This document shows, piece after piece, positions 18,030 to 25,864 of a DNA stretch of 64,000 bases (positions within the stretch are counted from its first letter, which is position 1; every line of letters starts with the position of its first letter). The notes under the pieces were generated by a model. That model was not told the DNA's origin. It saw only the letters and a program-made list of their open reading frames with translations, and searched no databases. Both the position numbers and the translations under genes were made by a program. Source of the stretch: Daejeonella rubra (GTDB lineage: Bacteria > Bacteroidota > Bacteroidia > Sphingobacteriales > Sphingobacteriaceae); assembly GCF_900103545.1 (NCBI RefSeq), contig NZ_FNHH01000007.1, positions 1 to 64,000 on the forward strand, read 5' to 3'.

Positions 18030-19043
18030 ATGAAGATCAGCTACAAACCTTTTGAGCTTAACCTAAAGCACCCTTTTACCATTGCTAAGTTTTCCCGCAC
18101 TTCTACTCCGATCATGCTGATGGAGATCAGTCATGAAGGGTATACCGGATATGGAGAAGCCTCAATGGTACCTTATATGGGTGAGAACATTGAATCTGCT
18201 ACGGCATTCATGGCAAAAGTGGATCTTTCCTGGCTTAAAGCGCCTTTTGATTTTGATGAAGTGATTGCCTATCTGGATAGTATAGCTCCCGGAAATCCAA
18301 ATATAAAAGCTGCGGTGGATATAGCACTCCATGACCTTCGGGGTAAGATCGAACAAAAGCCATGTTATCAATACTTCGGTTCAGATCCTTCAAAAATGCC
18401 TCCTACTTCCTACACACTTGGAATTGATACGCCTGAAGTGCTCTTGCAAAAGATCAAGGAAGGCGAAAATTGTCATATAATTAAGGTAAAACTGGGAAGA
18501 GATAATGATAAGGAACTCATCAATACGATTCGTTCAGCTACTGATAAACCATTATATGTAGATGCTAATCAGGGGTGGACAGATAAGCAGCAGGGCCTTG
18601 ATATGGTGCACTGGCTGCATGAGCAGGGAGTTGTATTAATTGAGCAGCCGATGGCTAAAGACGACATTGATTCCAATGCCTGGATCACTGAACGAAGTCC
18701 GATTGCCATAGTTGGAGATGAATCTGTTCAACGATTTGCAGATGTAGAAAAAGCGCAGGGTGTTTATCATGCCATTAATATGAAGCTTATGAAAAGCGCC
18801 GGCATGCATGAAGGCTACCGGATGATCATGAAAGCAAAGGAGCTTGGATTGAAAACAATGATCGGCTGTATGAGTGAAACCAGTTGCGGAACACTAGCTG
18901 CCGCAGCATTAGCTCCACTCTGCGATTGGGCAGATCTTGACGGACCATTCTTAACCAGCAACAATCCATATAGAGATCCTGAATTTAAGGATGGGAAATG
19001 GGTGCTTTCTGACTTAGCGGGACTAGGATTAATAAAATCTTAA
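18030..19043 (+). CDS. Dipeptide epimerase (L-Ala-D/L-Glu epimerase-like, enolase superfamily)
   Basis: 337 residues. The enolase-superfamily barrel motifs are in order: IIKVKLGRDND (the KxK catalytic lysines), LYVDANQGW (first metal Asp), LIEQPM (second metal Glu), VGDESVQ (third metal Asp), MKLMKSAG (second-side lysine), and IGCMSETSCG. The DxD motif typical of dipeptide epimerases is not cleanly visible (LCDWADLDGPFL is the nearest). The enzyme interconverts L/D configuration in dipeptides, often from peptidoglycan, and fits with the several peptidases nearby. The first N-terminal strand KISYKPFELNLKHPFTIAKF is also typical. Confidence 0.9.
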   Translation: MKISYKPFELNLKHPFTIAKFSRTSTPIMLMEISHEGYTGYGEASMVPYMGENIESATAFMAKVDLSWLKAPFDFDEVIAYLDSIAPGNPNIKAAVDIALHDLRGKIEQKPCYQYFGSDPSKMPPTSYTLGIDTPEVLLQKIKEGENCHIIKVKLGRDNDKELINTIRSATDKPLYVDANQGWTDKQQGLDMVHWLHEQGVVLIEQPMAKDDIDSNAWITERSPIAIVGDESVQRFADVEKAQGVYHAINMKLMKSAGMHEGYRMIMKAKELGLKTMIGCMSETSCGTLAAAALAPLCDWADLDGPFLTSNNPYRDPEFKDGKWVLSDLAGLGLIKS

Positions 19044-19054
19044 GGATAAAGATC

Positions 19055-19246
19055 TTATTTTCCTCTATTGGTAAGGCTTCTTACGCTTTTTACAAGCCTG
19101 AATTTGAGATAAATCAGCATTGCTAGTGGTGGTATTCCGGCAAACAGGTATAAATAATACTTGTTTTTAAATGACCATGCGAGAGAAATAACAACAACAA
19201 TAATTGCTACGTTCAGGAATATATTTAATAAGATTTTTTTAAGCAT
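19055..19246 (-). CDS. Small two-helix membrane protein
   Basis: 63 residues with two hydrophobic segments (about 8-25 and 31-47) and a basic C-terminus. It begins 6 bp after the rhodanese stop and is probably co-transcribed with it. It resembles small uncharacterised Sphingobacteriaceae membrane proteins (possibly DUF6358), from memory only. Codon pattern and tight spacing make it a likely real gene. Confidence 0.6.
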   Translation of the reverse strand: MLKKILLNIFLNVAIIVVVISLAWSFKNKYYLYLFAGIPPLAMLIYLKFRLVKSVRSLTNRGK

Positions 19247-19252
19247 ATCGAA

Positions 19253-19570
19253 TTAATAAACCGGCATATCTGGTTCAAATTCTGCTTTCCATGCAAGAAT
19301 ACCACCTTTTAAATTATAAAGATTAGTATATCCTAATTGTTGTTCCAACTGATTCAGGGCAGCTGCACTTCTTGCTCCGCTGCGGCACTGCATGATCACA
19401 GGTTTATCCTTGCTTATTTTTGATGCTTCAAGTATAACCCCTGCAAGCGGAATGTTCAAGCCATTCAGATTAGACATTTCATATTCAAAAGTCTCACGCA
19501 CATCGATCAATTGGAAATCTTCCTTATTGTCGATCATCTTCTTAAGTTCCAGTACAGTTATTTCCTTCAT
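19253..19570 (-). CDS. Single-domain rhodanese-like protein
   Basis: 105 residues from the ATG at 19568-19570; a much longer in-frame extension upstream has no rhodanese similarity and is rejected. The active-site loop is MQCRSGARSAAAL with the catalytic Cys; FQLIDVRETFEYEMSNLNG is the typical upstream strand. Such proteins transfer sulfane sulfur or act as thiol carriers. No signal peptide, so probably cytoplasmic. It is followed by the small membrane protein. Confidence 0.9.
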   Translation of the reverse strand: MKEITVLELKKMIDNKEDFQLIDVRETFEYEMSNLNGLNIPLAGVILEASKISKDKPVIMQCRSGARSAAALNQLEQQLGYTNLYNLKGGILAWKAEFEPDMPVY

Positions 19571-19709
19571 GGTGATTTTATAAAATGTAAAGGTACGGTT
19601 TTCTATAAATATTAGTAAATAACTGGCATGTTGAAATATAATCTTTGATCTGTAACATGTTGGCACATCAGGCGTTTAATAAAATAATTCTATTGCTGTT
19701 TTATCCCAA

Positions 19710-20819
19710 ATGGAAAATCTAACCCAATTTTTCTGGTTTTGCTCCGGTGCACATGTTGATACCTTAAAAAAGTATCCTACGGAACATAATAAATATGTAG
19801 GTATTGGTGCAACTATCTTTTTTACAGCCCTTTTTGCAGCATTATCCGGAGGCTATGCTATGTACTTCGTTTTTGCCGGAAGCCCAACTGCGGTTATTTT
19901 TGCTATTTTTTTCGGAATTATCTGGGGACTCGCCATATTCAATATGGATAGATATATCGTTTCCAGTATCAGTAAAAGCGGCAGTACAAATCAGCAGATC
20001 CTGCAGGCTACCCCCAGAATTTTACTGGCTATAATGATAGGAATTGTTATCTCAAGGCCCCTGGAACTAAAAATATTCGATAAAGAGATCCGTCAGCAGT
20101 TAAAAACAAGTTACCTCAACGGCCAGCGTTCAAGAATTGATACATTGAACAGGACTTTTGACCTTAAATATACTGCTGAACTTCAGAAGAACAGTGATCT
20201 GAAACGCGAAAAGGATTCATTGGAGAAGGATATTAACCGCTCCAGATATATTCTGAATCAGGAGGTTTTTGGTGATAAAACAAATCAAACATCCGGAATT
20301 ACAGGCTATGGCACTTATGCCAAACAAAAGGAGTCGATCGTAGTTCAGAAAGAACAGCGGCTGGAGATCGTCCGAAAGGAATTAACTGCAATGGATTCTT
20401 TTTTCACTGGCAGGAAAGTTCTTGATGGTTTATCTGATCAACGAATGTTCAGCGGAAAACAGCTTGATAGCCTTGCTAATGTGGCCGGCTTTGCCGACAG
20501 GAACCGTGCCCTCGGTCAGCTAACCTTTCAGGAGGATGGCACACGGGATCTGGATAATTATCTTGCCATATCTTTTATTGGTTTCCTTTTCATACTATTC
20601 GAATGTTTACCGGTTTTTGTAAAGCTGATGAGCAATAAAGGCCCTTATGACATAGCGCTACAGAATACAGACGATACAGCCATTTATCATTCAGGCAGAA
20701 CAATGGATAAAGATATATCTGTGATTGATGGGGTACATGATACCAGGGTAAATACTGAAATAGATCAGCAGAAGCGGCAGCTTACCCGCTCCGGAAATAT
20801 TGACCGGGACCTGGATTAG
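19710..20819 (+). CDS. DUF4407 membrane protein
   Basis: 369 residues. Three membrane segments fall near the N-terminus (about 30-58, 64-80, 105-120) and a fourth at about 288-306. A long coiled-coil-like region (about 150-230: many Lys/Glu/Arg/Gln, e.g. DSLEKDINRSRY) lies between. The start WFCSGAHVDTLKKYPTEHNKY is the DUF4407 hallmark. Function unknown; the shape suggests a large extracytoplasmic helical hairpin. It is divergent from the rhodanese and 56 bp upstream of the M61 peptidase. Confidence 0.88.
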   Translation: MENLTQFFWFCSGAHVDTLKKYPTEHNKYVGIGATIFFTALFAALSGGYAMYFVFAGSPTAVIFAIFFGIIWGLAIFNMDRYIVSSISKSGSTNQQILQATPRILLAIMIGIVISRPLELKIFDKEIRQQLKTSYLNGQRSRIDTLNRTFDLKYTAELQKNSDLKREKDSLEKDINRSRYILNQEVFGDKTNQTSGITGYGTYAKQKESIVVQKEQRLEIVRKELTAMDSFFTGRKVLDGLSDQRMFSGKQLDSLANVAGFADRNRALGQLTFQEDGTRDLDNYLAISFIGFLFILFECLPVFVKLMSNKGPYDIALQNTDDTAIYHSGRTMDKDISVIDGVHDTRVNTEIDQQKRQLTRSGNIDRDLD

Positions 20820-20875
20820 TACGTTCTTTTTGATCCACAATTTTTCTAACTTCATCCCGCCAATTAAACTGATCA

Positions 20876-22693
20876 ATGAGGACAAGCCTTTTTCTACTAG
20901 TATTTTTATTTACTACCCTGAACTTATCAGCTCAGAAACCACTTGAATATAAGATCTCATTTCCAAATGCTGTTCATCATGAGGCAGAAGTTGAACTGCT
21001 TATTCCCGATGTTCCTGCTGGTCCCTTAATATTTCGGATGAGCCGGTCTTCACCAGGCAGATATGCTACCCATGAGTTTGGTAAGAATGTTTATGCTGTA
21101 AAAGCATTTAATGGGAAAGGGATTGAATTGACAGTAATGCAGGTAGAAGGTGATGTTTACAGCGTGGATAAGCATGATGGAAACCTTAAAATATCTTATA
21201 CCGTTTTTGGTAACTGGGTAGATGGCACTTACCTGGCAATTGACGAAATTCATGCGCATTTAAATATGCCTGCAGCTTTTATGTGGGTTCCTGTACTCTC
21301 CGGAAGGCCAATTCAAATTAAATTCAATGATCTGAATAAATATAATTGGAAAGTTGCCACTCAACTAAAACCTACAGTACTTACAGATACTTATACAGCT
21401 CCTGATCTGAATTATTTTATGGATAGTCCGGTTGAACTTTCTGACCATCATTTAACGAGCTGGACAGACCGTAATCCTGATAATACGGAACAGACCATTC
21501 GCCTGAGTTCACATGCCATTGATAATAAGGAAGTTGTATCTAATTATGCGAAAATGGTTGAGCGTATGGTTAAAGAATCAAAAGCAGTTTTTGGTGAATT
21601 GCCCAGGTTTGATCATGGTACCTATACTTTTTTGCAGGACGTAAGTCAGGATAATGCCGGTGATGGTATGGAGCATAGAAATTCAACTGTGATCAGTGAT
21701 ACTCAGAATAAGATCGCTGGTAGTGAGGAGGATCTTTTGGGTACTTTTTCTCATGAGTTCTTCCATGCCTGGAATGTGGAACGCATTCGTCCGAAGACCC
21801 TGGAGCCATTCAATTTTTCTCATGCCAATATGAGCAATGAACTCTGGTTTGCAGAAGGTTTTACACAATATTATGGTAATCTGATCTTAAAGAGGGCAGG
21901 TTTCCTTTCTGAAAAGCAATATCATGGGGTACTTTCCGGTATTCTGAATGGAGTATTAAATTCACCAGGTGCTTCAAGCTTCTCTGCACCTCAAATGAGC
22001 CGTCGTGCAGTTTTTGTGGATGCCGGAGTTTCTGTCGACAGGAATAATTATGCCAATACCTTCACTTCTTATTATACCTATGGAGCATTTATCGCCATGG
22101 GCCTTGATCTTCGTTTACGGTCAGAATTTAATCTGACACTGGATGATTTTATGCAGGCTGTATGGAAAAAACATGGGAAAACTGAAATACCGTATTCAAT
22201 TCCGGATCTGCAAAATGTGCTCGGAACACTAACCAATACCATGTTTGCAGAAGATTTTTTCCATAGGTACATTCACGGTACTGAAAAGAATGATTATGTA
22301 AAGTTGCTGGCAAATGCCGGGCTGGAGCTTCGGAAAGCTGAACCCGGAAAGGCAAGTATTGGGAACCTCAGATTGAATTTGAGACCAACAGATGGAAGGA
22401 ATATAGTCTCAGCTGCAACTGTCAAGGGAACCGCGGCTTATGAAGCAGGAATTGATATAGGGGATTATATTTCAAGGATTGGCAATGATGATGTGAACGG
22501 AAGGCTTGATAGTATCCTCAGTAAATACAAACCAGGCCAAAGCATTTCAGTTACGTTCGAACATAAAGGCAGAATAAAAACTGCCAGTTTAAAACTTCAG
22601 GAAAGCAATATACTTGAGGTAGTGGAAAATGAAAAGGCAAGTCCGGAGCAAATCAAGTTCAAAAATAACTGGTTATCATCAAAAATTAAATAG
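20876..22693 (+). CDS. M61 family aminopeptidase with C-terminal PDZ domain
   Basis: 605 residues, signal peptide (LFLLVFLFTTLNLSAQ). An N-terminal beta domain of about 180 residues precedes a thermolysin-like catalytic domain with HEFFH in SHEFFHAWNVERIRPK and the downstream zinc Glu in ELWFAEGFTQYYGN. A PDZ domain follows at about 500-580 (AAYEAGIDIGDYISRIGNDD). M61 enzymes (glycyl aminopeptidase type) prefer N-terminal Gly/Ala. It is probably periplasmic. It precedes an M28 peptidase by about 50 bp. Confidence 0.95.
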   Translation: MRTSLFLLVFLFTTLNLSAQKPLEYKISFPNAVHHEAEVELLIPDVPAGPLIFRMSRSSPGRYATHEFGKNVYAVKAFNGKGIELTVMQVEGDVYSVDKHDGNLKISYTVFGNWVDGTYLAIDEIHAHLNMPAAFMWVPVLSGRPIQIKFNDLNKYNWKVATQLKPTVLTDTYTAPDLNYFMDSPVELSDHHLTSWTDRNPDNTEQTIRLSSHAIDNKEVVSNYAKMVERMVKESKAVFGELPRFDHGTYTFLQDVSQDNAGDGMEHRNSTVISDTQNKIAGSEEDLLGTFSHEFFHAWNVERIRPKTLEPFNFSHANMSNELWFAEGFTQYYGNLILKRAGFLSEKQYHGVLSGILNGVLNSPGASSFSAPQMSRRAVFVDAGVSVDRNNYANTFTSYYTYGAFIAMGLDLRLRSEFNLTLDDFMQAVWKKHGKTEIPYSIPDLQNVLGTLTNTMFAEDFFHRYIHGTEKNDYVKLLANAGLELRKAEPGKASIGNLRLNLRPTDGRNIVSAATVKGTAAYEAGIDIGDYISRIGNDDVNGRLDSILSKYKPGQSISVTFEHKGRIKTASLKLQESNILEVVENEKASPEQIKFKNNWLSSKIK

Positions 22694-22744
22694 AAACTGA
22701 ATAAACTCATCCAATGGATTTATTCATTGGGTTAACGCAACAAT

Positions 22745-24046
22745 ATGAAAAAAATATACGCAGGCTTAATTGCCATTTTATTTCTGGCATCCTGTTCAGT
22801 TCAGAAACCTGAGAAGATCGTTAAAGAGGCTGATGTTGCCCGGATCATAAAAACACTTTCTTCTGATGAAATGGAGGGCAGAGGTACTTTTACCCCGGGT
22901 ATTGACAAGGCTGCGAAATTTATTGAAAATGAATTTAAGCAGATTGGACTCAAACCATTGGATGGTGATAATGATTTCAGACAAGATTTTAAAGTTAAGA
23001 GGTTTAAAGCAGGGGAAATAAGTGCCACAATTAATGGAAAGCTTATTGATCAGCAGAATGTATTGGCCATTTCAGATCTGCCTTCCTTAAAATTCAGCAA
23101 TACTTCCGGGAATACCATCATTCGTATTGCTGCCGGAGAACAATTCATACAGCGATACAGGGAAATTAGTGCAATGAAAACGCAGGTTCTGGTACTGGTT
23201 GATAATCAGCATGCTGCAATCTTTAAACGTCTGAAAGATAATTTTTCAAGAGGCCGAATCGTTGAAAAAGTTAAAGATTCGGGTGCTGCAGTATTTGTAC
23301 TTGGCGAATCTGATGCAAGTTCATATAGTGTAAGTGCATCTAATATCATTGAGGAGCTTCCCTTGTTTAACGTTGCAGGAATGCTTCCCGGTAAATCGAA
23401 AGAAAAGGAACTGGTATTGATCTCTGCTCATTACGACCATCTTGGTATTGTAAAGTCAGTTGATGGTGATTCCATCGCGAATGGTGCAGATGATGATGCC
23501 TCAGGAACCACAGCAGTTATCTCTCTGGCAAAATATTATAAGAAATTAAATAATAATGAGCGTACCCTGATATTTGTTGCTTTCACTGCGGAAGAAGTTG
23601 GTGGTTTCGGTGCCCGTCATTTTTCATCCTTATTGAATCCTGATGATGTTGTTGCTATGTTTAATATTGAGATGATCGGTAAGGCATCGAAATTTGGTAA
23701 AAATGCGGCATTTATTACAGGATACGAAAGGTCAGATTTTGGCGAAATACTTCAGAAAAACCTGGAAGGAACTGATTTCAAATTTCACCCTGATCCATAT
23801 CCTGCTCAAAATCTATTTTATCGCAGTGATAATGCTACTCTTGCTGCTCTGGGAGTTCCGGCACATACGATTTCAACGGATGAGATCGATATAGATAAGT
23901 TTTATCATACCGTAAATGATGAATTTGAAACACTTGCTGTATCTAATATATGGGCAACAATTAAGGCAATTGCATTAAGTTCAAGAAGCATTATTGCAGG
24001 AACTGATACACCAAAAAGGATCCCGAAATTAAACAGCAGACCGTAA
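22745..24046 (+). CDS. M28 family zinc peptidase, lipoprotein
   Basis: 433 residues with a lipobox (FLASC), so membrane-anchored. The M28 di-zinc site is complete: SAHYDHLG (His), GADDDASG (Asp), FTAEEVGGFGARHF (catalytic Glu-Glu), NIEMIGK and a C-terminal DKFYHTVNDEFE histidine. An inserted PA-like domain lies between about 90 and 200. Such enzymes are aminopeptidases or carboxypeptidases; no closer assignment can be made. It likely shares a transcript with M61. Confidence 0.95.
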   Translation: MKKIYAGLIAILFLASCSVQKPEKIVKEADVARIIKTLSSDEMEGRGTFTPGIDKAAKFIENEFKQIGLKPLDGDNDFRQDFKVKRFKAGEISATINGKLIDQQNVLAISDLPSLKFSNTSGNTIIRIAAGEQFIQRYREISAMKTQVLVLVDNQHAAIFKRLKDNFSRGRIVEKVKDSGAAVFVLGESDASSYSVSASNIIEELPLFNVAGMLPGKSKEKELVLISAHYDHLGIVKSVDGDSIANGADDDASGTTAVISLAKYYKKLNNNERTLIFVAFTAEEVGGFGARHFSSLLNPDDVVAMFNIEMIGKASKFGKNAAFITGYERSDFGEILQKNLEGTDFKFHPDPYPAQNLFYRSDNATLAALGVPAHTISTDEIDIDKFYHTVNDEFETLAVSNIWATIKAIALSSRSIIAGTDTPKRIPKLNSRP

Positions 24047-24058
24047 TTTAGCGGCTAA

Positions 24059-24547
24059 TCAGAGATTTTTCCTCATCACATAATCATTCAATACAAAGTG
24101 ATGGTAATTGATATCTACAGTCTGGTAGATATCAAAGCCTGACTTTATATAAAAGTGATGTGCCGGATTTCCTCTGTTTACGTTTAATTCAAGGATCTTT
24201 CCACCCTTTGCTTTGGCTAATGAGGAAACCTGCGCGATTAGTTTTTTACCTGTTCCGTGGCCCTGTTCTGTTGGCAGAACATAGAGCTTATGAAGTTTAA
24301 AGACCTGATTTTCCGGATCTGTCAGAGAATATCCTGCAAAAGCAATCGGAATACTCTCTCTTTCAGCTATCAGGAATTCAATCCCTGAGTTCATTTGTTC
24401 TAATAAGCTTTCTGCAGAATACATATCATTCAGCATAAAACTGATTTGCTCATCAGAAATGATATTCCGGTAGCTTGGCCACCATATTTTTTCCGCAAGT
24501 TCATTGATCGCCGGAATGTCAAGTTCTGAAGCTTGCCTGATAATCAT
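24059..24547 (-). CDS. GNAT family N-acetyltransferase
   Basis: 162 residues from the ATG at 24545-24547, one base past the stop of the previous gene; a longer upstream extension of 13 codons overlaps that gene and is less likely. The acetyl-CoA loop is LPTEQGHGTGKKLI (Q/RxxGxG/A). Substrate unknown. It is the last gene of the thiamine operon, but I see no thiamine-specific feature in it. Confidence 0.88.
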   Translation of the reverse strand: MIIRQASELDIPAINELAEKIWWPSYRNIISDEQISFMLNDMYSAESLLEQMNSGIEFLIAERESIPIAFAGYSLTDPENQVFKLHKLYVLPTEQGHGTGKKLIAQVSSLAKAKGGKILELNVNRGNPAHHFYIKSGFDIYQTVDINYHHFVLNDYVMRKNL

Positions 24548-24548
24548 A

Positions 24549-25115
24549 TTAAATAGATTCTGAAATAAAAATAAATGGCTGCTCAAAAGTCAGGGAATAG
24601 AAACCGTCTTTTTCTGTTTCCAGTATGTGATCTTCTAGTTTTCTTAGTCCGCTTGTTTGGAGCTTATGAACCTCATGAAGTATTTGTATTACTTCTCCGG
24701 CGGGTTGCCACTTACTAAAACCAGATCGTACCGGAAATATTTTTTTATCTCCAATGAAGACCACAATATCCAGATCATCCACAAACAGGACATAGTCTTT
24801 CAAAACAAACTCATTGGTAATAATGTTCACTGCCGGGTATTGCTCACCTACCAGAAATTTCAGGGCATCTTCAAGTGGTTCAATGTCTGTAAGGATCAGC
24901 CTGGTACTTTCCTGTGCATAGAAATCAGGATCCTTTGTTACCACAGCATCAACCTTAAATGCCATTGAATCAACGAGCTCATAAATATCTTCATGAACGA
25001 TAACTGTTGGGCTCCATTCCAGTATCTGTCCCAGATTTTCATTCTCAAAACCATCAAGGCTTATGATCAGTAAAGCGGGCTCCTGTTTTTCGCGAACTAC
25101 GTGATGTGAAGACAT
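24549..25115 (-). CDS. Thiamine pyrophosphokinase-like protein
   Basis: 188 residues. The sequence lacks the textbook GDFDS motif, but the order HHVVREKQEPALLIISLDGF, an AVVTKDPDF segment in the nucleotide-binding half, and a C-terminal SGLRKLEDHI...DGFYSL...FISES beta domain match what I remember of Sphingobacteriaceae proteins labelled thiamine pyrophosphokinase (called tnr3 in comparative work on thiamine regulons). The enzyme would convert thiamine to TPP. The context is decisive: it lies in an operon with thiE and a TPP-riboswitch-controlled TonB receptor. The degenerate active site means activity needs checking. Confidence 0.65.
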   Translation of the reverse strand: MSSHHVVREKQEPALLIISLDGFENENLGQILEWSPTVIVHEDIYELVDSMAFKVDAVVTKDPDFYAQESTRLILTDIEPLEDALKFLVGEQYPAVNIITNEFVLKDYVLFVDDLDIVVFIGDKKIFPVRSGFSKWQPAGEVIQILHEVHKLQTSGLRKLEDHILETEKDGFYSLTFEQPFIFISESI

Positions 25116-25151
25116 ACATCAAAAGTAACAAAGCCTTTTCAATGTTTTGCT

Positions 25152-25787
25152 CTAATAGATCTTTTTGTAAAATTCTCTGATCATAATTCCTGGTGAATCC
25201 GAAGAGTTTACGGCTGCAGAAACTGCTATTCCATAAATTCCAGTGTTTAAAACTGCTTCGGTATCTTCAAAATTAATACCGCCAACAGCTAATAATGGAA
25301 GATCAATTCCTAGTTCTGTCATCTTATCAGCAATTTCTTTGTAGCCTTCTGTTCCCAGCAGTGGATAATCATTCGGTTTTGTTTTTGTGACAGAAAATGG
25401 TCCGCATCCTGCATAATCTACAGCACCCGAGGCATATATCCTTTGAATATCTTCAATGGTATTGGCAGAGGCTCCCAATGTTTTTTCATCGCTGATTATT
25501 TCGCGGATAGCAGAAAAGTCAGCATCCATATCTTCAATATGCACTCCCTGTGCATCCACCTGGTCAAGTAAATGATAATGGTCTGTTAGGATCAGCGTAG
25601 CCCCCCAATCATCGCAGATGGAGGCTATCTGATGTATTTCCCGGATCAACTCCTCCTCAGCTTTTGAAAAACAACGATATTGAATCCAGTTTGCTCCTGC
25701 TTTACAGGCAATTTCTGCTTGTTCAATATGAGTCCGATGCGGAAGATCCTGCGTCAGGTAATGGAATTTAGAGATGTATTTTTTCAT
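25152..25787 (-). CDS. thiE: Thiamine phosphate synthase
   Basis: About 211 residues from the ATG at 25785-25787. ThiE joins HMP-PP and thiazole phosphate to make thiamine phosphate. A TIM-barrel with family motifs is visible: WIQYRCFSKAEEELI (QxR), ATLILTDHYHL, QGVHIEDMD, YAGCGPFSVTKTKPN (the TxTK phosphate loop) and LLAVGGINFEDTEAVLNTGI. It is followed 36 bp later by the pyrophosphokinase-like gene. No thiC, thiG or thiD is present in the window. Confidence 0.93.
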   Translation of the reverse strand: MKKYISKFHYLTQDLPHRTHIEQAEIACKAGANWIQYRCFSKAEEELIREIHQIASICDDWGATLILTDHYHLLDQVDAQGVHIEDMDADFSAIREIISDEKTLGASANTIEDIQRIYASGAVDYAGCGPFSVTKTKPNDYPLLGTEGYKEIADKMTELGIDLPLLAVGGINFEDTEAVLNTGIYGIAVSAAVNSSDSPGIMIREFYKKIY

Positions 25788-25820
25788 AGATAACAATTTA
25801 GGCTTTCCCTTTCTGTCCCA

Positions 25821-25850
25821 TTCCGTCCCGGATTCAATCCGGGACGGGAT
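25821..25850. repeat. Strong inverted repeat between the TonB receptor and thiE
   Basis: CGTCCCGGAT-tca-ATCCGGGACG (25824-25846) is a perfect 10 bp stem, with looser pairing continuing out to TGTCC/GGACA. It lacks a T tract on either strand, so it looks more like a REP-type intergenic repeat or mRNA-stability hairpin than a classical terminator. Confidence 0.6.
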
Positions 25851-25864
25851 TAGGACAGGAAATA

